From NCBI RefSeq assembly GCF_900111275.1, contig NZ_FOGR01000001.1, positions 310,001 through 374,000 on the forward strand: DNA of 64,000 nt, read 5' to 3'. A program made the position numbers and the translations under genes. The stretch is from Rhizobium sp. NFR03 (GTDB taxonomy: Bacteria > Pseudomonadota > Alphaproteobacteria > Rhizobiales > Rhizobiaceae). Under the pieces are notes generated by a model. The model was not told where the DNA came from. It was given only the letters and a program-made list of their open reading frames with translations, and searched no databases. This document shows positions 9,359-17,241 of this stretch, piece by piece; position 1 is the first letter of the stretch, and each line of letters begins with the position of its first letter.

Positions 9359-9365
9359 CGTCGAG

Positions 9366-10142
9366 CTAGGGAGCAGGCTCGGGAACAACGGCGCCATGCC
9401 ACATGGGCGTGGTCGCGGCGATGATCGGGCCCATCGGATAGGTTTCATCCACGCGGCCGAGTTCGGGCGCATAGAGGCTGGAAATGTGCCCGTCGAGAAA
9501 CAGCGCATTCGGGCACCCCAGAACATCCCGATAGAGCGTTGCGAAGTCGTGAAATCTCACCGGTGACAGCGACACCGCGAAATGCACGATCCCCTTTGCA
9601 TCGACGCCGACGCCGTTGCGGATTTGCAGACTGTCGCTCTCCGGCTTGAAAGCCGGGTGGAGCGCGCCGTCGATGACCAGCATCGGCCCCGATTGCGTCG
9701 CGTAATCCGGAACAGCCACTGCCGAACGGCGATAGGCCTCCGTCTCCCTCACGATGGCCCTTCCGTTCGACAAAGCGAAAACGCCGTTCGGGAGAAGATA
9801 GAAATTGCCCCAGCCTTCGCCTGTCGCGATCGGCTTGCGTTCCACGCCATCAATGACCAGAAGCCCTACCGATGACAGGTCCTTCTCGTACATTCCGCCA
9901 TTCATGCCGAAATCGAGGCGTGTCTGATCGCGAAGAAGATCCGTCTTCAAGGCGGTGAAGCCGCCATAGGGCCGCCCTGAATCATCGGCATGGAAAATTC
10001 GAAGGGACGCCGTCGCGGGATCGACATCGCAAACCGCATAGTCGATCGCGAGGTGCGGTACGATACGGCACGCCGCGCGCGCTTCAGGAGGAACAGTAAC
10101 CATCAGGAACAGCGTCAGACCGAGCTTTGCGAACATGGGCAT
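9366..10142 (-). CDS. Phosphodiester glycosidase (NAGPA/DUF2233) family secreted protein
   Basis: The protein has 258 residues from the ATG at 10142. A signal peptide (MPMFAKLGLTLFLMV, cleaved near ARA-A) targets it to the periplasm or outside. The mature domain carries family features: FGMNGGMY, a GNFYLLPNGVF segment, SGPMLVIDG, and a C-terminal FLDGHISSLY. Known members of this fold cleave phosphodiester-linked sugars; in bacteria some act on peptidoglycan or exopolysaccharide. It ends 7 nt from the convergent hypothetical gene and has its own upstream region. The substrate is not inferable. Confidence 0.8.
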   Translation of the reverse strand: MPMFAKLGLTLFLMVTVPPEARAACRIVPHLAIDYAVCDVDPATASLRIFHADDSGRPYGGFTALKTDLLRDQTRLDFGMNGGMYEKDLSSVGLLVIDGVERKPIATGEGWGNFYLLPNGVFALSNGRAIVRETEAYRRSAVAVPDYATQSGPMLVIDGALHPAFKPESDSLQIRNGVGVDAKGIVHFAVSLSPVRFHDFATLYRDVLGCPNALFLDGHISSLYAPELGRVDETYPMGPIIAATTPMWHGAVVPEPAP

Positions 10143-10175
10143 AACATATGCGGAAAGCACCATGTTGCCAGATAC

Positions 10176-10206
10176 AAAAACGCCGGCAGACACACGGTCG
10201 CCGGCG
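10176..10206 (-). terminator. Rho-independent terminator of entericidin-like gene
   Basis: On the minus strand the stem CGCCGGC / GCCGGCG is followed directly by TTTTTG. It lies 22 nt downstream of the lipoprotein stop and 34 nt upstream of the NAGPA-family gene, so the two minus-strand genes are separate transcription units. Confidence 0.8.
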
Positions 10207-10227
10207 CTTTGCAAAAAATGCTTTTAA

Positions 10228-10386
10228 TCAGTTTGCGGCGCGTTCGACATTGCGGCCAGCATCCTGGGTGGCGTTGACCGTGTTTGCCGTGTCCTTGCCC
10301 ATGCCGCGGATTGTGTTGCCGCAAGCGGAAAGCGAAACGAGAGAAACGAGTACGATGCCGACGGTAGCGATGGTCTTTGCGGTCAT
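10228..10386 (-). CDS. Entericidin A/B-family small lipoprotein
   Basis: A 52-residue lipoprotein starting at the ATG at 10386 (MTAKTIATVGIVLVSLVSLS). The lipobox is LSAC. The mature peptide is CGNTIRGMGKDTANTVNAT and beyond, the standard entericidin consensus with G-x-G-K-D and a short amphipathic helix. Such peptides sit in the cell envelope and are usually stress-induced. A sequence matching the general-stress sigma promoter lies 56 nt upstream (10442-10466). A second member of the same family is at 34253-34405 in this window. Confidence 0.88.
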   Translation of the reverse strand: MTAKTIATVGIVLVSLVSLSACGNTIRGMGKDTANTVNATQDAGRNVERAAN

Positions 10387-10441
10387 GGCTTGGGTCCTTG
10401 AATAACGCCAGATGGGAAAAGACATGTGTCTTCTGCCAGAT

Positions 10442-10466
10442 AACGCCGGACCCTCAAAAAGGTTCA
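10442..10466 (-). promoter_or_regulatory. Candidate EcfG (general stress) promoter for the entericidin-like gene
   Basis: On the minus strand TGAAC is followed after 16 nt by CGTT. This matches the alphaproteobacterial EcfG/RpoE2 consensus GGAAC-N16-17-CGTT with one mismatch, correctly oriented toward the lipoprotein gene. Prediction only. Confidence 0.55.
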
Positions 10467-10534
10467 CATGATCGTGACAAAAAACTGCGGTCTATCGCGC
10501 TGAAAATTGTCCCTGGTGAAACCGTATCTTCGCC

Positions 10535-10559
10535 GGAACTTTGGCTTCCGCATGAAGTT
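10535..10559 (+). promoter_or_regulatory. Candidate EcfG-like promoter for topoisomerase IB
   Basis: GGAAC is followed by 18 nt and then TT (AGTT in place of CGTT). Its position would start transcription near 10566, about 5 nt before the GTG start, giving an almost leaderless mRNA. No clear Shine-Dalgarno sequence precedes the GTG. Prediction only. Confidence 0.4.
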
Positions 10560-10570
10560 CATATCGCACC

Positions 10571-11665
10571 GTGGACCAGATCACAGCTTCCATCGCCGCT
10601 TCGGTCGGCAAGAAACGCGACGCAGGGCAGCCTGACGATACGCCGGCGCCCGAACTCGTCTATCTCTCACGCCTTGAGCAGGGCATCACCCGCAAGCAGG
10701 GAAAGAACGGCTTTCTCTACTATGGCCCTGATGGCAAGCGCATCACCGACATTAGTGAGGTCCAGCGAATTTCAGCGCTGGCGATCCCTCCTGCTTATAC
10801 CGAGGTTCTGATTTCGCCCGATCCGCAGACGCATCTACAAGCGATCGGCAAGGATGCGCGCGGCCGCAAGCAATATCGGTATCATCCAGACTGGCATGCC
10901 GAACGCGGGAAGGCAAAGTTCGCGCTGCTGCCGTCCTTCGCATCACGCCTGCCGAAGATCCGCGAGCGCGTCGATCACGATCTGCGCATGCGCATGCCGG
11001 GCATGGAGAAGGCGCTCGCCACAATCGTCTGGCTTCTCGACCACCTTTTCATCCGCGTCGGTAATACGGTCTATGCCGAGGAAAACGGCTCCTATGGCCT
11101 GACGACGCTGAAGAACCGGCATGTGAAAGTGTCGGGATCGAGTGTGCACTTCCAGTTCAAAGGCAAGTCCGGCAAGGAATGGCGCCTCAGCCACAGCGAC
11201 CGCCGTATCACCCGTATCATCCGCTCTTTGCAGGAGCTACCGGGCCAGCATCTGTTTCAGTATCTGGATGAGGACGGTGAGCGCCATCAGATCCGCTCGC
11301 AGGATGTTAACGCCTATATTCGCGAGGCGACCGGCGGCGAGTTCTCCTCGCGTCAGTTCCGCACCTGGGGCGCAACGCAGATGGCCGCCACGGCGCTTTC
11401 GACGGTTGAGCCGGCAACGAGCGAACGGCAGCGCAAACGCCAGATCAACGAGGCGGTCGATGGGATCGCCGCGGCTCTGGTCAATACGCGCGCCGTGTGC
11501 CGAAGCTCCTATATCCATCCCAAGGTGTTCGAGGATTTCGAGAACGGCGAATTGCGCACGCTACGCACGCAGCGCAAGAGCACGAGCGCGAAGATGACGC
11601 GCTGGATGAACGACGACGAAATTCGCGTGCTGCGCTGGCTGAAGAAGACGACCGATAATGGCTGA
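10571..11665 (+). CDS. DNA topoisomerase IB (poxvirus type)
   Basis: The 364-residue enzyme nicks and rejoins one DNA strand through a 3'-phosphotyrosyl link to relax supercoils. The N-terminal domain has FLYYGPDGKRI and IPPAYTEVLISPDP. The catalytic domain has FIRVGN (Arg162), LKNRHVKV, SSRQFRTWGAT (Arg264) and the nucleophile Tyr314 in CRSSYIHP. The start is GTG at 10571; no ATG fits the family's N-terminus better. It stands alone, its stop 3 nt from the convergent LysR gene. Bacterial members are accessory enzymes, and a stress-type promoter upstream would fit DNA protection. Confidence 0.93.
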   Translation: MDQITASIAASVGKKRDAGQPDDTPAPELVYLSRLEQGITRKQGKNGFLYYGPDGKRITDISEVQRISALAIPPAYTEVLISPDPQTHLQAIGKDARGRKQYRYHPDWHAERGKAKFALLPSFASRLPKIRERVDHDLRMRMPGMEKALATIVWLLDHLFIRVGNTVYAEENGSYGLTTLKNRHVKVSGSSVHFQFKGKSGKEWRLSHSDRRITRIIRSLQELPGQHLFQYLDEDGERHQIRSQDVNAYIREATGGEFSSRQFRTWGATQMAATALSTVEPATSERQRKRQINEAVDGIAAALVNTRAVCRSSYIHPKVFEDFENGELRTLRTQRKSTSAKMTRWMNDDEIRVLRWLKKTTDNG

Positions 11666-11668
11666 CGA

Positions 11669-12553
11669 TCAGACGAGCGCGACAAAGGCCGCGCGCACAT
11701 GCTCGGCCACAGCCAGCACCGGTGCAGAGGCATCCTCGATCGTCTGGATGCCGATATTGTAGCTGCCGAGATCCGGCAGGCCTTCGGCCGGTCCAAGCTC
11801 CACAAGATCACCCTGCACGAGGTACCGAGGCAGCGGCGCGATCGCGAGATCGGCACGGATCGCCGCCTTCTGACCTGTCGTGTGCGCGCTGAGGAAGGCC
11901 ACGCGATGGGCGCGCCCTGCCTTGTTCAGCTTGTCGATCGCATCGGCACGCCAGACGCAGCCGTCCTCCCACATCGAAACGGGCAGCGGCTCGCGAAGAT
12001 GCGCGGTGCCGCACCGCGTACCGGCCCAGACGAGCCGTTCCTCCATGAGGATCTCGCCATCGCGCAGCGTCTCGCTCGGAAAGCTGTTGTAGATGACGAT
12101 GTCCATGCGTCGCTCCTCGACGCGCTTGCGCATGACATTGCTCTGCCCGATGGTGACGTCGACGGTGACGTTGGGAAACGTCTCACCGAACCGCTTGAGC
12201 ACGTCGGGAAGAATCCGCTCGCCGAGATCCTCCGGCGCTCCCAGGCGTACCACGCCATGCATATCCGGCATCAGAAAGCGCGTGACGGCCTCGTTGTTGA
12301 GCGCCAGCATGCGCCGGGCAAAGCCGAGCAGAACCTCTCCTTTCGGCGTCAGAGACACCGAGCGCGCATCCCGCAGGAAGAGAGAGCAGCCAAGAAGCTC
12401 CTCCATCTTCTTGATCTGCATCGAGACCGCCGACGGCGTGCGGTAGACAGCCTCGGCCGCCGTCGTGAAATTGCCGGTCTCGGCAATGGCCACGAACGTC
12501 TTCAGAACGTCGATTTCGAGCATTGGCAGCGCATGCCGCATCATCATATTCAT
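11669..12553 (-). CDS. LysR-family transcriptional regulator divergent from DUF1127 genes
   Basis: A 294-residue LysR regulator from the ATG at 12553, which follows GGAG by 7 nt; ATGs at 12544, 12541 and 12523 are also in frame. The winged HTH covers residues about 12-70 (LEIDVLKTFVAIAETGNFTT, SAVSMQIKKMEELLG). The C-terminal effector domain begins at VRLGAPEDLGERILPDV. It is divergent from two DUF1127 genes with a 105-nt gap carrying two inverted repeats, so autoregulation and control of the DUF1127 pair is the simplest reading. The effector is unknown. Confidence 0.9.
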   Translation of the reverse strand: MNMMMRHALPMLEIDVLKTFVAIAETGNFTTAAEAVYRTPSAVSMQIKKMEELLGCSLFLRDARSVSLTPKGEVLLGFARRMLALNNEAVTRFLMPDMHGVVRLGAPEDLGERILPDVLKRFGETFPNVTVDVTIGQSNVMRKRVEERRMDIVIYNSFPSETLRDGEILMEERLVWAGTRCGTAHLREPLPVSMWEDGCVWRADAIDKLNKAGRAHRVAFLSAHTTGQKAAIRADLAIAPLPRYLVQGDLVELGPAEGLPDLGSYNIGIQTIEDASAPVLAVAEHVRAAFVALV

Positions 12554-12574
12554 GACGACTCCATTATCAGAAAA

Positions 12575-12612
12575 ACTGAACGATACCGTCAGTTCATTTC
12601 GTTTGATTGAAC
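12575..12612. promoter_or_regulatory. Candidate LysR operator between divergent genes
   Basis: Two adjoining inverted repeats lie in the intergenic gap: ACTGA-N9-TCAGT (12575-12593) and GTTCA-N11-TGAAC (12592-12612). LysR proteins bind T-N11-A dyads, usually in divergent promoters like this one. The site identity is inferred from position and symmetry. Confidence 0.5.
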
Positions 12613-12658
12613 CTATGTCAGCGCTCATTGTCAAGATACAGGCAATGGAGACGCCGTC

Positions 12659-12880
12659 ATGAACAGCAACATCATACACCTCAGAACGAAAGCGGCGTTT
12701 GTATCGACCGCCTCGGCACGACATCCGTTCGAAGCCCCCATCCGCATCCTCAAGGCAATGATCGGGCGTCGTGAACTTGCGGCCACGCGCCGCAGCACGC
12801 GGCGGCAGCTTCAGGAACTGCCGGCGGTGATCCGCCGCGATATCGGCATCGCCGACGCGACGGACTATCAAGATTACTGA
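12659..12880 (+). CDS. DUF1127 small protein
   Basis: A 73-residue basic protein. The C-terminal part (RRSTRRQLQELPAVIRRDIG) is a divergent DUF1127 motif; the usual L-x-L-x-D-x-x-L-x-D-I-G spacing is recognisable as LQELPAVIRRDIGIADA. The ATG at 12659 follows GGAG by 8 nt. It is first in a two-gene set with the DUF1127 gene at 12983 and divergent from a LysR gene. Family knowledge: some alphaproteobacterial DUF1127 proteins help post-transcriptional RNA or phosphate regulation; the role here is unknown. Confidence 0.75.
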   Translation: MNSNIIHLRTKAAFVSTASARHPFEAPIRILKAMIGRRELAATRRSTRRQLQELPAVIRRDIGIADATDYQDY

Positions 12881-12982
12881 ACTGACGCATCAATTCTATT
12901 CGTTGGATTGATGGACGAGGTTGCGGCATCCTTCATCCATGGTCGCGACCTTTTGAAGAACACCGTCAAAAGGAACCAAACA

Positions 12983-13189
12983 ATGTCTACCTTCAGCCTA
13001 TCCAGTTCTCCCTCAACCCCCTCCTCCGCATCACGCAGGCTTGCCGGCGCCACGGCGCTCGCGCATCGCATCGTCCAGACGTGGCAGGACAGACGCGCCG
13101 AACGTGCTCTGGCTTCGCTCTCCTACGACGCGCTCAAGGATATCGGCTTTCCCTCGGCCACCGACAACCGCAACACATCTGCGCAATGA
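12983..13189 (+). CDS. DUF1127 small protein
   Basis: A 68-residue protein with the classical DUF1127 core near the C-terminus: W-x-D-R-R-A-E-R-A-L followed by SYDALKDIGF. The N-terminal 25 residues are Ser/Pro-rich low complexity. The ATG at 12983 (MSTFSLSS) follows AAAAGGA; the frame is open from 12908 but the upstream part has no family match. It follows the first DUF1127 gene by about 100 nt and ends before a strong terminator at 13249-13283, so the pair probably shares a transcript. Confidence 0.85.
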   Translation: MSTFSLSSSPSTPSSASRRLAGATALAHRIVQTWQDRRAERALASLSYDALKDIGFPSATDNRNTSAQ

Positions 13190-13248
13190 TCCGGTCTGGC
13201 ATGGAGAGCAAAGACGACCCGCCGTGTCGACGGCACCGCGGCGATGAC

Positions 13249-13283
13249 AGGGCGTTTTGCCAACCGGCAGAACGCCCTTTTTC
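13249..13283 (+). terminator. Rho-independent terminator after DUF1127 pair
   Basis: The stem AGGGCGTT / AACGCCCT has a loop of about 16 nt and is followed by TTTTTC. It lies 60 nt downstream of the second DUF1127 stop. Confidence 0.8.
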
Positions 13284-13603
13284 GTGGCATATTCACATGC
13301 GCCCGGCATCACCTCGACCTTCCTGTTTCCGACAATCTCATCAAATGCATGAGCGTCGCAAACAGATAAGCCGATACGGATCCCCAATGTGCTTCACCCG
13401 CCAAACCCGTTAGCGCACATGCTGCAAAGCAACATAATTGGGCGTTTGCACTATTCGTAGATGCTTTTTCAGGCATTCTGCGGGATGTCGCAAATTTTAT
13501 TCCTTTGCAGTCGCGACCATCCATGCGAGTGTCGCATTCAGGCAAGCTCGTCGGCCGTGGCCACGCGACGAATAGCTATCTGCCCTGCACGGAGATAACG
13601 CTC
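13284..13603. other. Intergenic stretch before GlxA-type regulator
   Basis: About 320 nt without a recognisable gene. It is moderately AT-rich around 13420-13505 (TTTGCACTATTCG, AAATTTTATTCC) and probably contains the promoter of the downstream regulator. An in-frame ATG at 13523 would lengthen that gene, but I see no Shine-Dalgarno for it. Confidence 0.4.
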
Positions 13604-14611
13604 GTGAATAAGCCGCTCACTGCCAAGCGCTCGCTGGTCTTCTTCCTCGTTCCCAATTTTTCGCTACTGCCCTTCTCGGCCGCTATCGAGACGCTGCGTA
13701 TCGCCAACCGGATGCTGGGCTACGATGCCTATTCCTGGCGACTTGCCTCGACCGACGGCGCACAGGTCGTCTCCTCAAGCGGCATCGCGCTGGAGGTCAA
13801 CTCGTCGGTCGCCGATGAGCGCAAGCATCTGGGTGGCGAGAGCCGTCCGTCGATGGTGCTGGTCTGTTCCGGCGTCTTCGTGGAGGATTTTCAGAACAAG
13901 TCCGTCAATGCCTGGCTTCGCGAGGTCTATAATCGCGGCGTTGCCGTCGGCAGCCTCTGTACGGGCGCCCATGTTCTGGCCTCGGCCGGCCTGCTGACCG
14001 GCAAGCGCTGCGCCATTCACTGGGAAAACCTGCCGGGCTTTGCCGAAGCCTTCCCGCAGGTCGATGTGTTTGCGGATCTCTACGAGATCGACAGCAACAT
14101 CTATACCTGCGCCGGCGGCACGGCCTCGCTGGACATGATGCTGAACCTGATCGATCAGGATTTCGGCGAGAACCTCGTGAACCGCGTCTGCGAACAGGCG
14201 CTGACCGACCGCGTCCGCGGCCCGCATGATCGCCAGCGCCTGCCGCTGCGCGCACGGCTCGGCGTGCAGAATGCCAAGGTCCTGTCCATCATCGAGCTGA
14301 TGGAGGGCAATCTTGCCGAACCCCTTTCCCTTCTGGAACTTGCCGATAGCGCCGGTCTCTCGCGGCGCCAGATCGAGCGGCTGTTCCGGCAGGAGATGGG
14401 CCGTTCGCCGGCCCGCTACTATCTGGAGATCCGGCTCGACCGCGCCCGGCACCTGCTCGTCCAATCGGCGATGCCGGTGGTCGAGGTCGCCGTCGCCTGC
14501 GGCTTCGTCTCCGCATCGCACTTCTCCAAGTGTTATCGCGAACTCTACAACCGCTCGCCACAGCAGGAACGCGCCGACCGCAAGGTCACGCTGGCCCAGG
14601 CGGCACGGTAG
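13604..14611 (+). CDS. GlxA-type AraC-family transcriptional regulator
   Basis: A 335-residue regulator. The N-terminal half is a DJ-1/PfpI-like glutamine-amidotransferase-type domain (RSLVFFLVPNFSLLPFSAA, SLCTGAHVLASAGLL with Cys in GSLCTGA). The C-terminal half is a double helix-turn-helix AraC domain (LLELADSAGLSRRQIERLF, ACGFVSASHFSKCYRE). The start is taken as GTG at 13604 (MNKPLTAKRSL) after GGAG; ATG 13523 is possible. This architecture is shared by regulators of betaine, carnitine and dimethylglycine catabolism. The target here is unknown, although an orphan betaine-type binding protein lies 5 kb away. Confidence 0.88.
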   Translation: MNKPLTAKRSLVFFLVPNFSLLPFSAAIETLRIANRMLGYDAYSWRLASTDGAQVVSSSGIALEVNSSVADERKHLGGESRPSMVLVCSGVFVEDFQNKSVNAWLREVYNRGVAVGSLCTGAHVLASAGLLTGKRCAIHWENLPGFAEAFPQVDVFADLYEIDSNIYTCAGGTASLDMMLNLIDQDFGENLVNRVCEQALTDRVRGPHDRQRLPLRARLGVQNAKVLSIIELMEGNLAEPLSLLELADSAGLSRRQIERLFRQEMGRSPARYYLEIRLDRARHLLVQSAMPVVEVAVACGFVSASHFSKCYRELYNRSPQQERADRKVTLAQAAR

Positions 14612-14624
14612 GACGGTCTCGTTT

Positions 14625-15953
14625 TTATAATGCCATCGAGTCGATCAATGTCAGTTCCGAGACGATGCGGTTCCGGCCGGCATGCTTGGCCATGTACAGG
14701 AACTGGTCGGCGGCATGGAGGTAGTTGTCGAACACCTCGCGCTGCTCGATGGGCGCAAGGCCGATCGACACAGTGATCGACAGGTCCTCATCGTCGGTAA
14801 CGACCTGCGTGCGGGCAATCGTTTCGCGCAGTTGCTCGCAGTAGATGCTGGCCGCAGCGATATCGAGGCCGTCGAACAGCACGCCGAACTCCTCGCCGCC
14901 GAGGCGCGCAAGCAAATGGTCGTTGCCCACGAAATTGCGCAACGTTCGCGCCACCGCCTTCAGCACGAGATCTCCGACCTCGTGGCCGAACGTGTCGTTC
15001 AGGCGCTTGAAATGATCGATGTCGAGAATGGCGATCGAGGACAGCGCATGGCGACGAAAACACTGCTCGACGATGCGCGGTCCTTCCTGAAAGAAGAAGC
15101 GCCTGTTGTAGAGGTCCGTCAGGTAATCGCGCGAAGCGAGCCGCTGCAAGGATTCGATGCGTCGGTGGACGGTGATCGACCGGTTGATCCGGCTGACGAA
15201 CTCGTCGCGGCCGAACGGCCGCTCGATGAAATCGGAACCGCCCCCTTTGAGGAAGCGCGCCGCCTGCCCTCGGGCAGATGGCGGAGCCATGGCGATAACG
15301 GGCACTGCGGTCTCGCATTCGTAGGACCGCAGCCCGACCAGGAGCTGCTGCGCGGAGAGATCGCCGACCGCATATTCCGAGACGATCAGATCGACACGGC
15401 CGCCCATGACGGCGCTGAGAACCTCCTGCCCCGTCGCCGCCTCGGTCACCTGAAACCGCTGCTCGCGCAGCACCGAAGCCAGTTCCTGGCGCCTTTCCGC
15501 GTCCTCGTCGGCCACCAGCACGTTCGTGCCGGCATTGGTCAGCGTACGATTGACGGCCGCAACGACCGAAGACACCGAGTCTCGCTCGTTCTTGATGATG
15601 CAGTCCACCACGCCCCGCGCCATGACCCGCTCGCGCGTGCTGTCATTGAAGCTGCCGGTGAAGACGATAGCGGGAATATCATGCGAGAGCACAAGGTCGA
15701 GCGCTTCGCAGTTCGGCGCGTCGGGAAGGTTGAGGTCGAGCACGGAAACATCGAACTTCTGGCACTCAAGCGTACGCCTCGCCTCGCCGAGCGATGCGCA
15801 ATGCGTCACCGTCAGGGCGCTACCGTTCTGGATCTCATGCCGGATGAGCGTCGAGAAAACGCGGGAATCTTCGATCAGCAATAGACGATTGACACCCTCG
15901 GTGAGCGCGGCATCGCCGACCCGCTCTTGCTTGCTGAACGTCAAGGTTCCCAC
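14625..15953 (-). CDS. Response regulator with two receiver domains and GGDEF diguanylate cyclase
   Basis: About 442 residues from GTG at 15953 (a TTG 9 nt further on is also possible). REC1 has EDSRVF and phospho-acceptor Asp73 in VLDLNLPD. REC2 keeps the acidic pocket (ADEDAERR) but has Glu193 (IVSEYAVGD) where Asp is expected. The GGDEF domain follows with GGEEF at 352-356 and LDIDHFKRLND; I see no RxxD inhibitory site five residues upstream. The layout is that of PleD, so it should make cyclic di-GMP under phosphorylation control. It lies 280 nt downstream of a double-receiver protein with similar N-terminal domains. Confidence 0.9.
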   Translation of the reverse strand: MGTLTFSKQERVGDAALTEGVNRLLLIEDSRVFSTLIRHEIQNGSALTVTHCASLGEARRTLECQKFDVSVLDLNLPDAPNCEALDLVLSHDIPAIVFTGSFNDSTRERVMARGVVDCIIKNERDSVSSVVAAVNRTLTNAGTNVLVADEDAERRQELASVLREQRFQVTEAATGQEVLSAVMGGRVDLIVSEYAVGDLSAQQLLVGLRSYECETAVPVIAMAPPSARGQAARFLKGGGSDFIERPFGRDEFVSRINRSITVHRRIESLQRLASRDYLTDLYNRRFFFQEGPRIVEQCFRRHALSSIAILDIDHFKRLNDTFGHEVGDLVLKAVARTLRNFVGNDHLLARLGGEEFGVLFDGLDIAAASIYCEQLRETIARTQVVTDDEDLSITVSIGLAPIEQREVFDNYLHAADQFLYMAKHAGRNRIVSELTLIDSMAL

Positions 15954-15988
15954 CCTTTTCGAGCAGGAAACCGCATCCCGGCTCCGCT

Positions 15989-15999
15989 CCCCCCCCCCC
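15989..15999 (-). repeat. Homopolymeric G tract (11 G on minus strand) upstream of the diguanylate cyclase
   Basis: Eleven consecutive C on the plus strand (G on the coding strand) lie about 36 nt before the assigned GTG start. The reading frame is open through the tract up to 16058, so a change in tract length would break any N-terminally extended form. Long mononucleotide tracts are prone to slippage. Confidence 0.8.
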
Positions 16000-16146
16000 A
16001 GACCCCAACTACCGACAGTGCGCAGGCAGGATCTTTTATGTTTAGTATTACTTACCAAGAAGGAATTTGTGTTCCGTTAACGCAACCCCAAAAAGCGGGC
16101 GGAGCCGCATCTCGACGTCACGAACAGGGAGGCACGTCGTGGCAGA

Positions 16147-16186
16147 AACACAAAGCAGCAAGCGCCCGAAACCGGTCGCTTGCTGC
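16147..16186 (-). terminator. Hairpin terminator after double-receiver gene
   Basis: On the minus strand the 10-bp stem GCAGCAAGCG / CGCTTGCTGC is followed by TTTGTGTTT. It lies 50 nt downstream of the double-receiver gene stop and upstream of the diguanylate cyclase gene, suggesting separate or partly coupled transcription. Confidence 0.7.
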
Positions 16187-16235
16187 GAGGAAGGATGATG
16201 ATGAGCGATGGGCAGCGGACCCAGGCGATCCGGGA

Positions 16236-17069
16236 TCAGGCGCTGAGCGCCATCTGCGAGCCGAGCGTCCGGATCTTCGTCAGCGTGTCCAGGTTCTGGT
16301 TGACGCGGCAGTAGAACTCCTCGTTGACGAAAGGCCGCATGATGAAATCATTGCCGCCAGCCTTGAGGAAACGGGCGGAGAGAAGCCGGTTGGTGGAGGA
16401 TGACACGCCGATGATGCGCAGCTGATGCGGGCCATAGGCGCCGCGAATGCGCCGGGTCAGTTCGAAACCGTCGATATCGGGCATGTTGTAGTCCGTAATG
16501 ACGAGGCCGATATCGGAATGGCGCTTCAACAGTTCGAGCGCCGTCGCACCACAGTCCGCCGTGCTGACGCGGAAGTTGAAGCGCTTGAGCTGGCTCGTCA
16601 GGAGCGCCCGCGCTGTCGGACTGTCATCGACGATCATGACGTGGTGCCGGTGATTGGTCAGAAAGCGGCAGACGGACTCGACCAGCATATCGACGGCGAA
16701 GACGCTGTCCTTGATGATGTAGTCGACGATGTCCTTGGCCAGGATCGACTCGCGTGTGCTCTCCTGAAACGTGCCTGTGAACACGATGGTCGGAATGCTC
16801 ATATCGACCAGATAAGACAAGGCTTCGCCGTTTTCGGCGCCGGGAAGATTGATATTCGAAATGGCGAGCGTAGCCGGGAAGGATGCGTTCTCAATGGCGA
16901 AGGTGACCTCGTCATAGTCCTTGCAGACGATGACATCGATATCGAGAAGTTCCTTGAAGCGTTTCGACACCATCGCCGCGAAGAGATTACTGTCTTCAGC
17001 AAGCACGATACGGTGCTGTTGCAGGGACTCTCCGGAATAATACATCCCCGACACACCGAAAAACGACAT
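16236..17069 (-). CDS. Stand-alone response regulator with two receiver domains
   Basis: A 277-residue protein with two CheY-like receivers and no output domain. REC1 keeps AEDSNLF but has Asn72 (AISNINLPG) in place of the phospho-acceptor Asp. REC2 is complete: VDDSPTAR, Asp193 in ITDYNMPDIDG, and the conserved Lys near RPF. The ATG at 17069 follows GAGAG. The region around IVFTGTFQESTRE closely parallels IVFTGSFNDSTRE in the GGDEF protein next door, so the two look like paralogues that gained or lost an output domain. Its partner kinase and target are unknown. Confidence 0.88.
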   Translation of the reverse strand: MSFFGVSGMYYSGESLQQHRIVLAEDSNLFAAMVSKRFKELLDIDVIVCKDYDEVTFAIENASFPATLAISNINLPGAENGEALSYLVDMSIPTIVFTGTFQESTRESILAKDIVDYIIKDSVFAVDMLVESVCRFLTNHRHHVMIVDDSPTARALLTSQLKRFNFRVSTADCGATALELLKRHSDIGLVITDYNMPDIDGFELTRRIRGAYGPHQLRIIGVSSSTNRLLSARFLKAGGNDFIMRPFVNEEFYCRVNQNLDTLTKIRTLGSQMALSA

Positions 17070-17241
17070 TGCGCGCTCTCTTTTTTCACTCTGAAAGAGA
17101 CATTAGCGGAAAAGGTTTTCGCAGTCGTTAAAAGGTCGCTACCTAGGGTGGCTTTTTCAGGAATCAGGCAACAAACCGGCGTAATATGCAAAAGCATACT
17201 TCGCCGGCTTCGCGATAATGCCGTGGGATCACGGCCAACGA

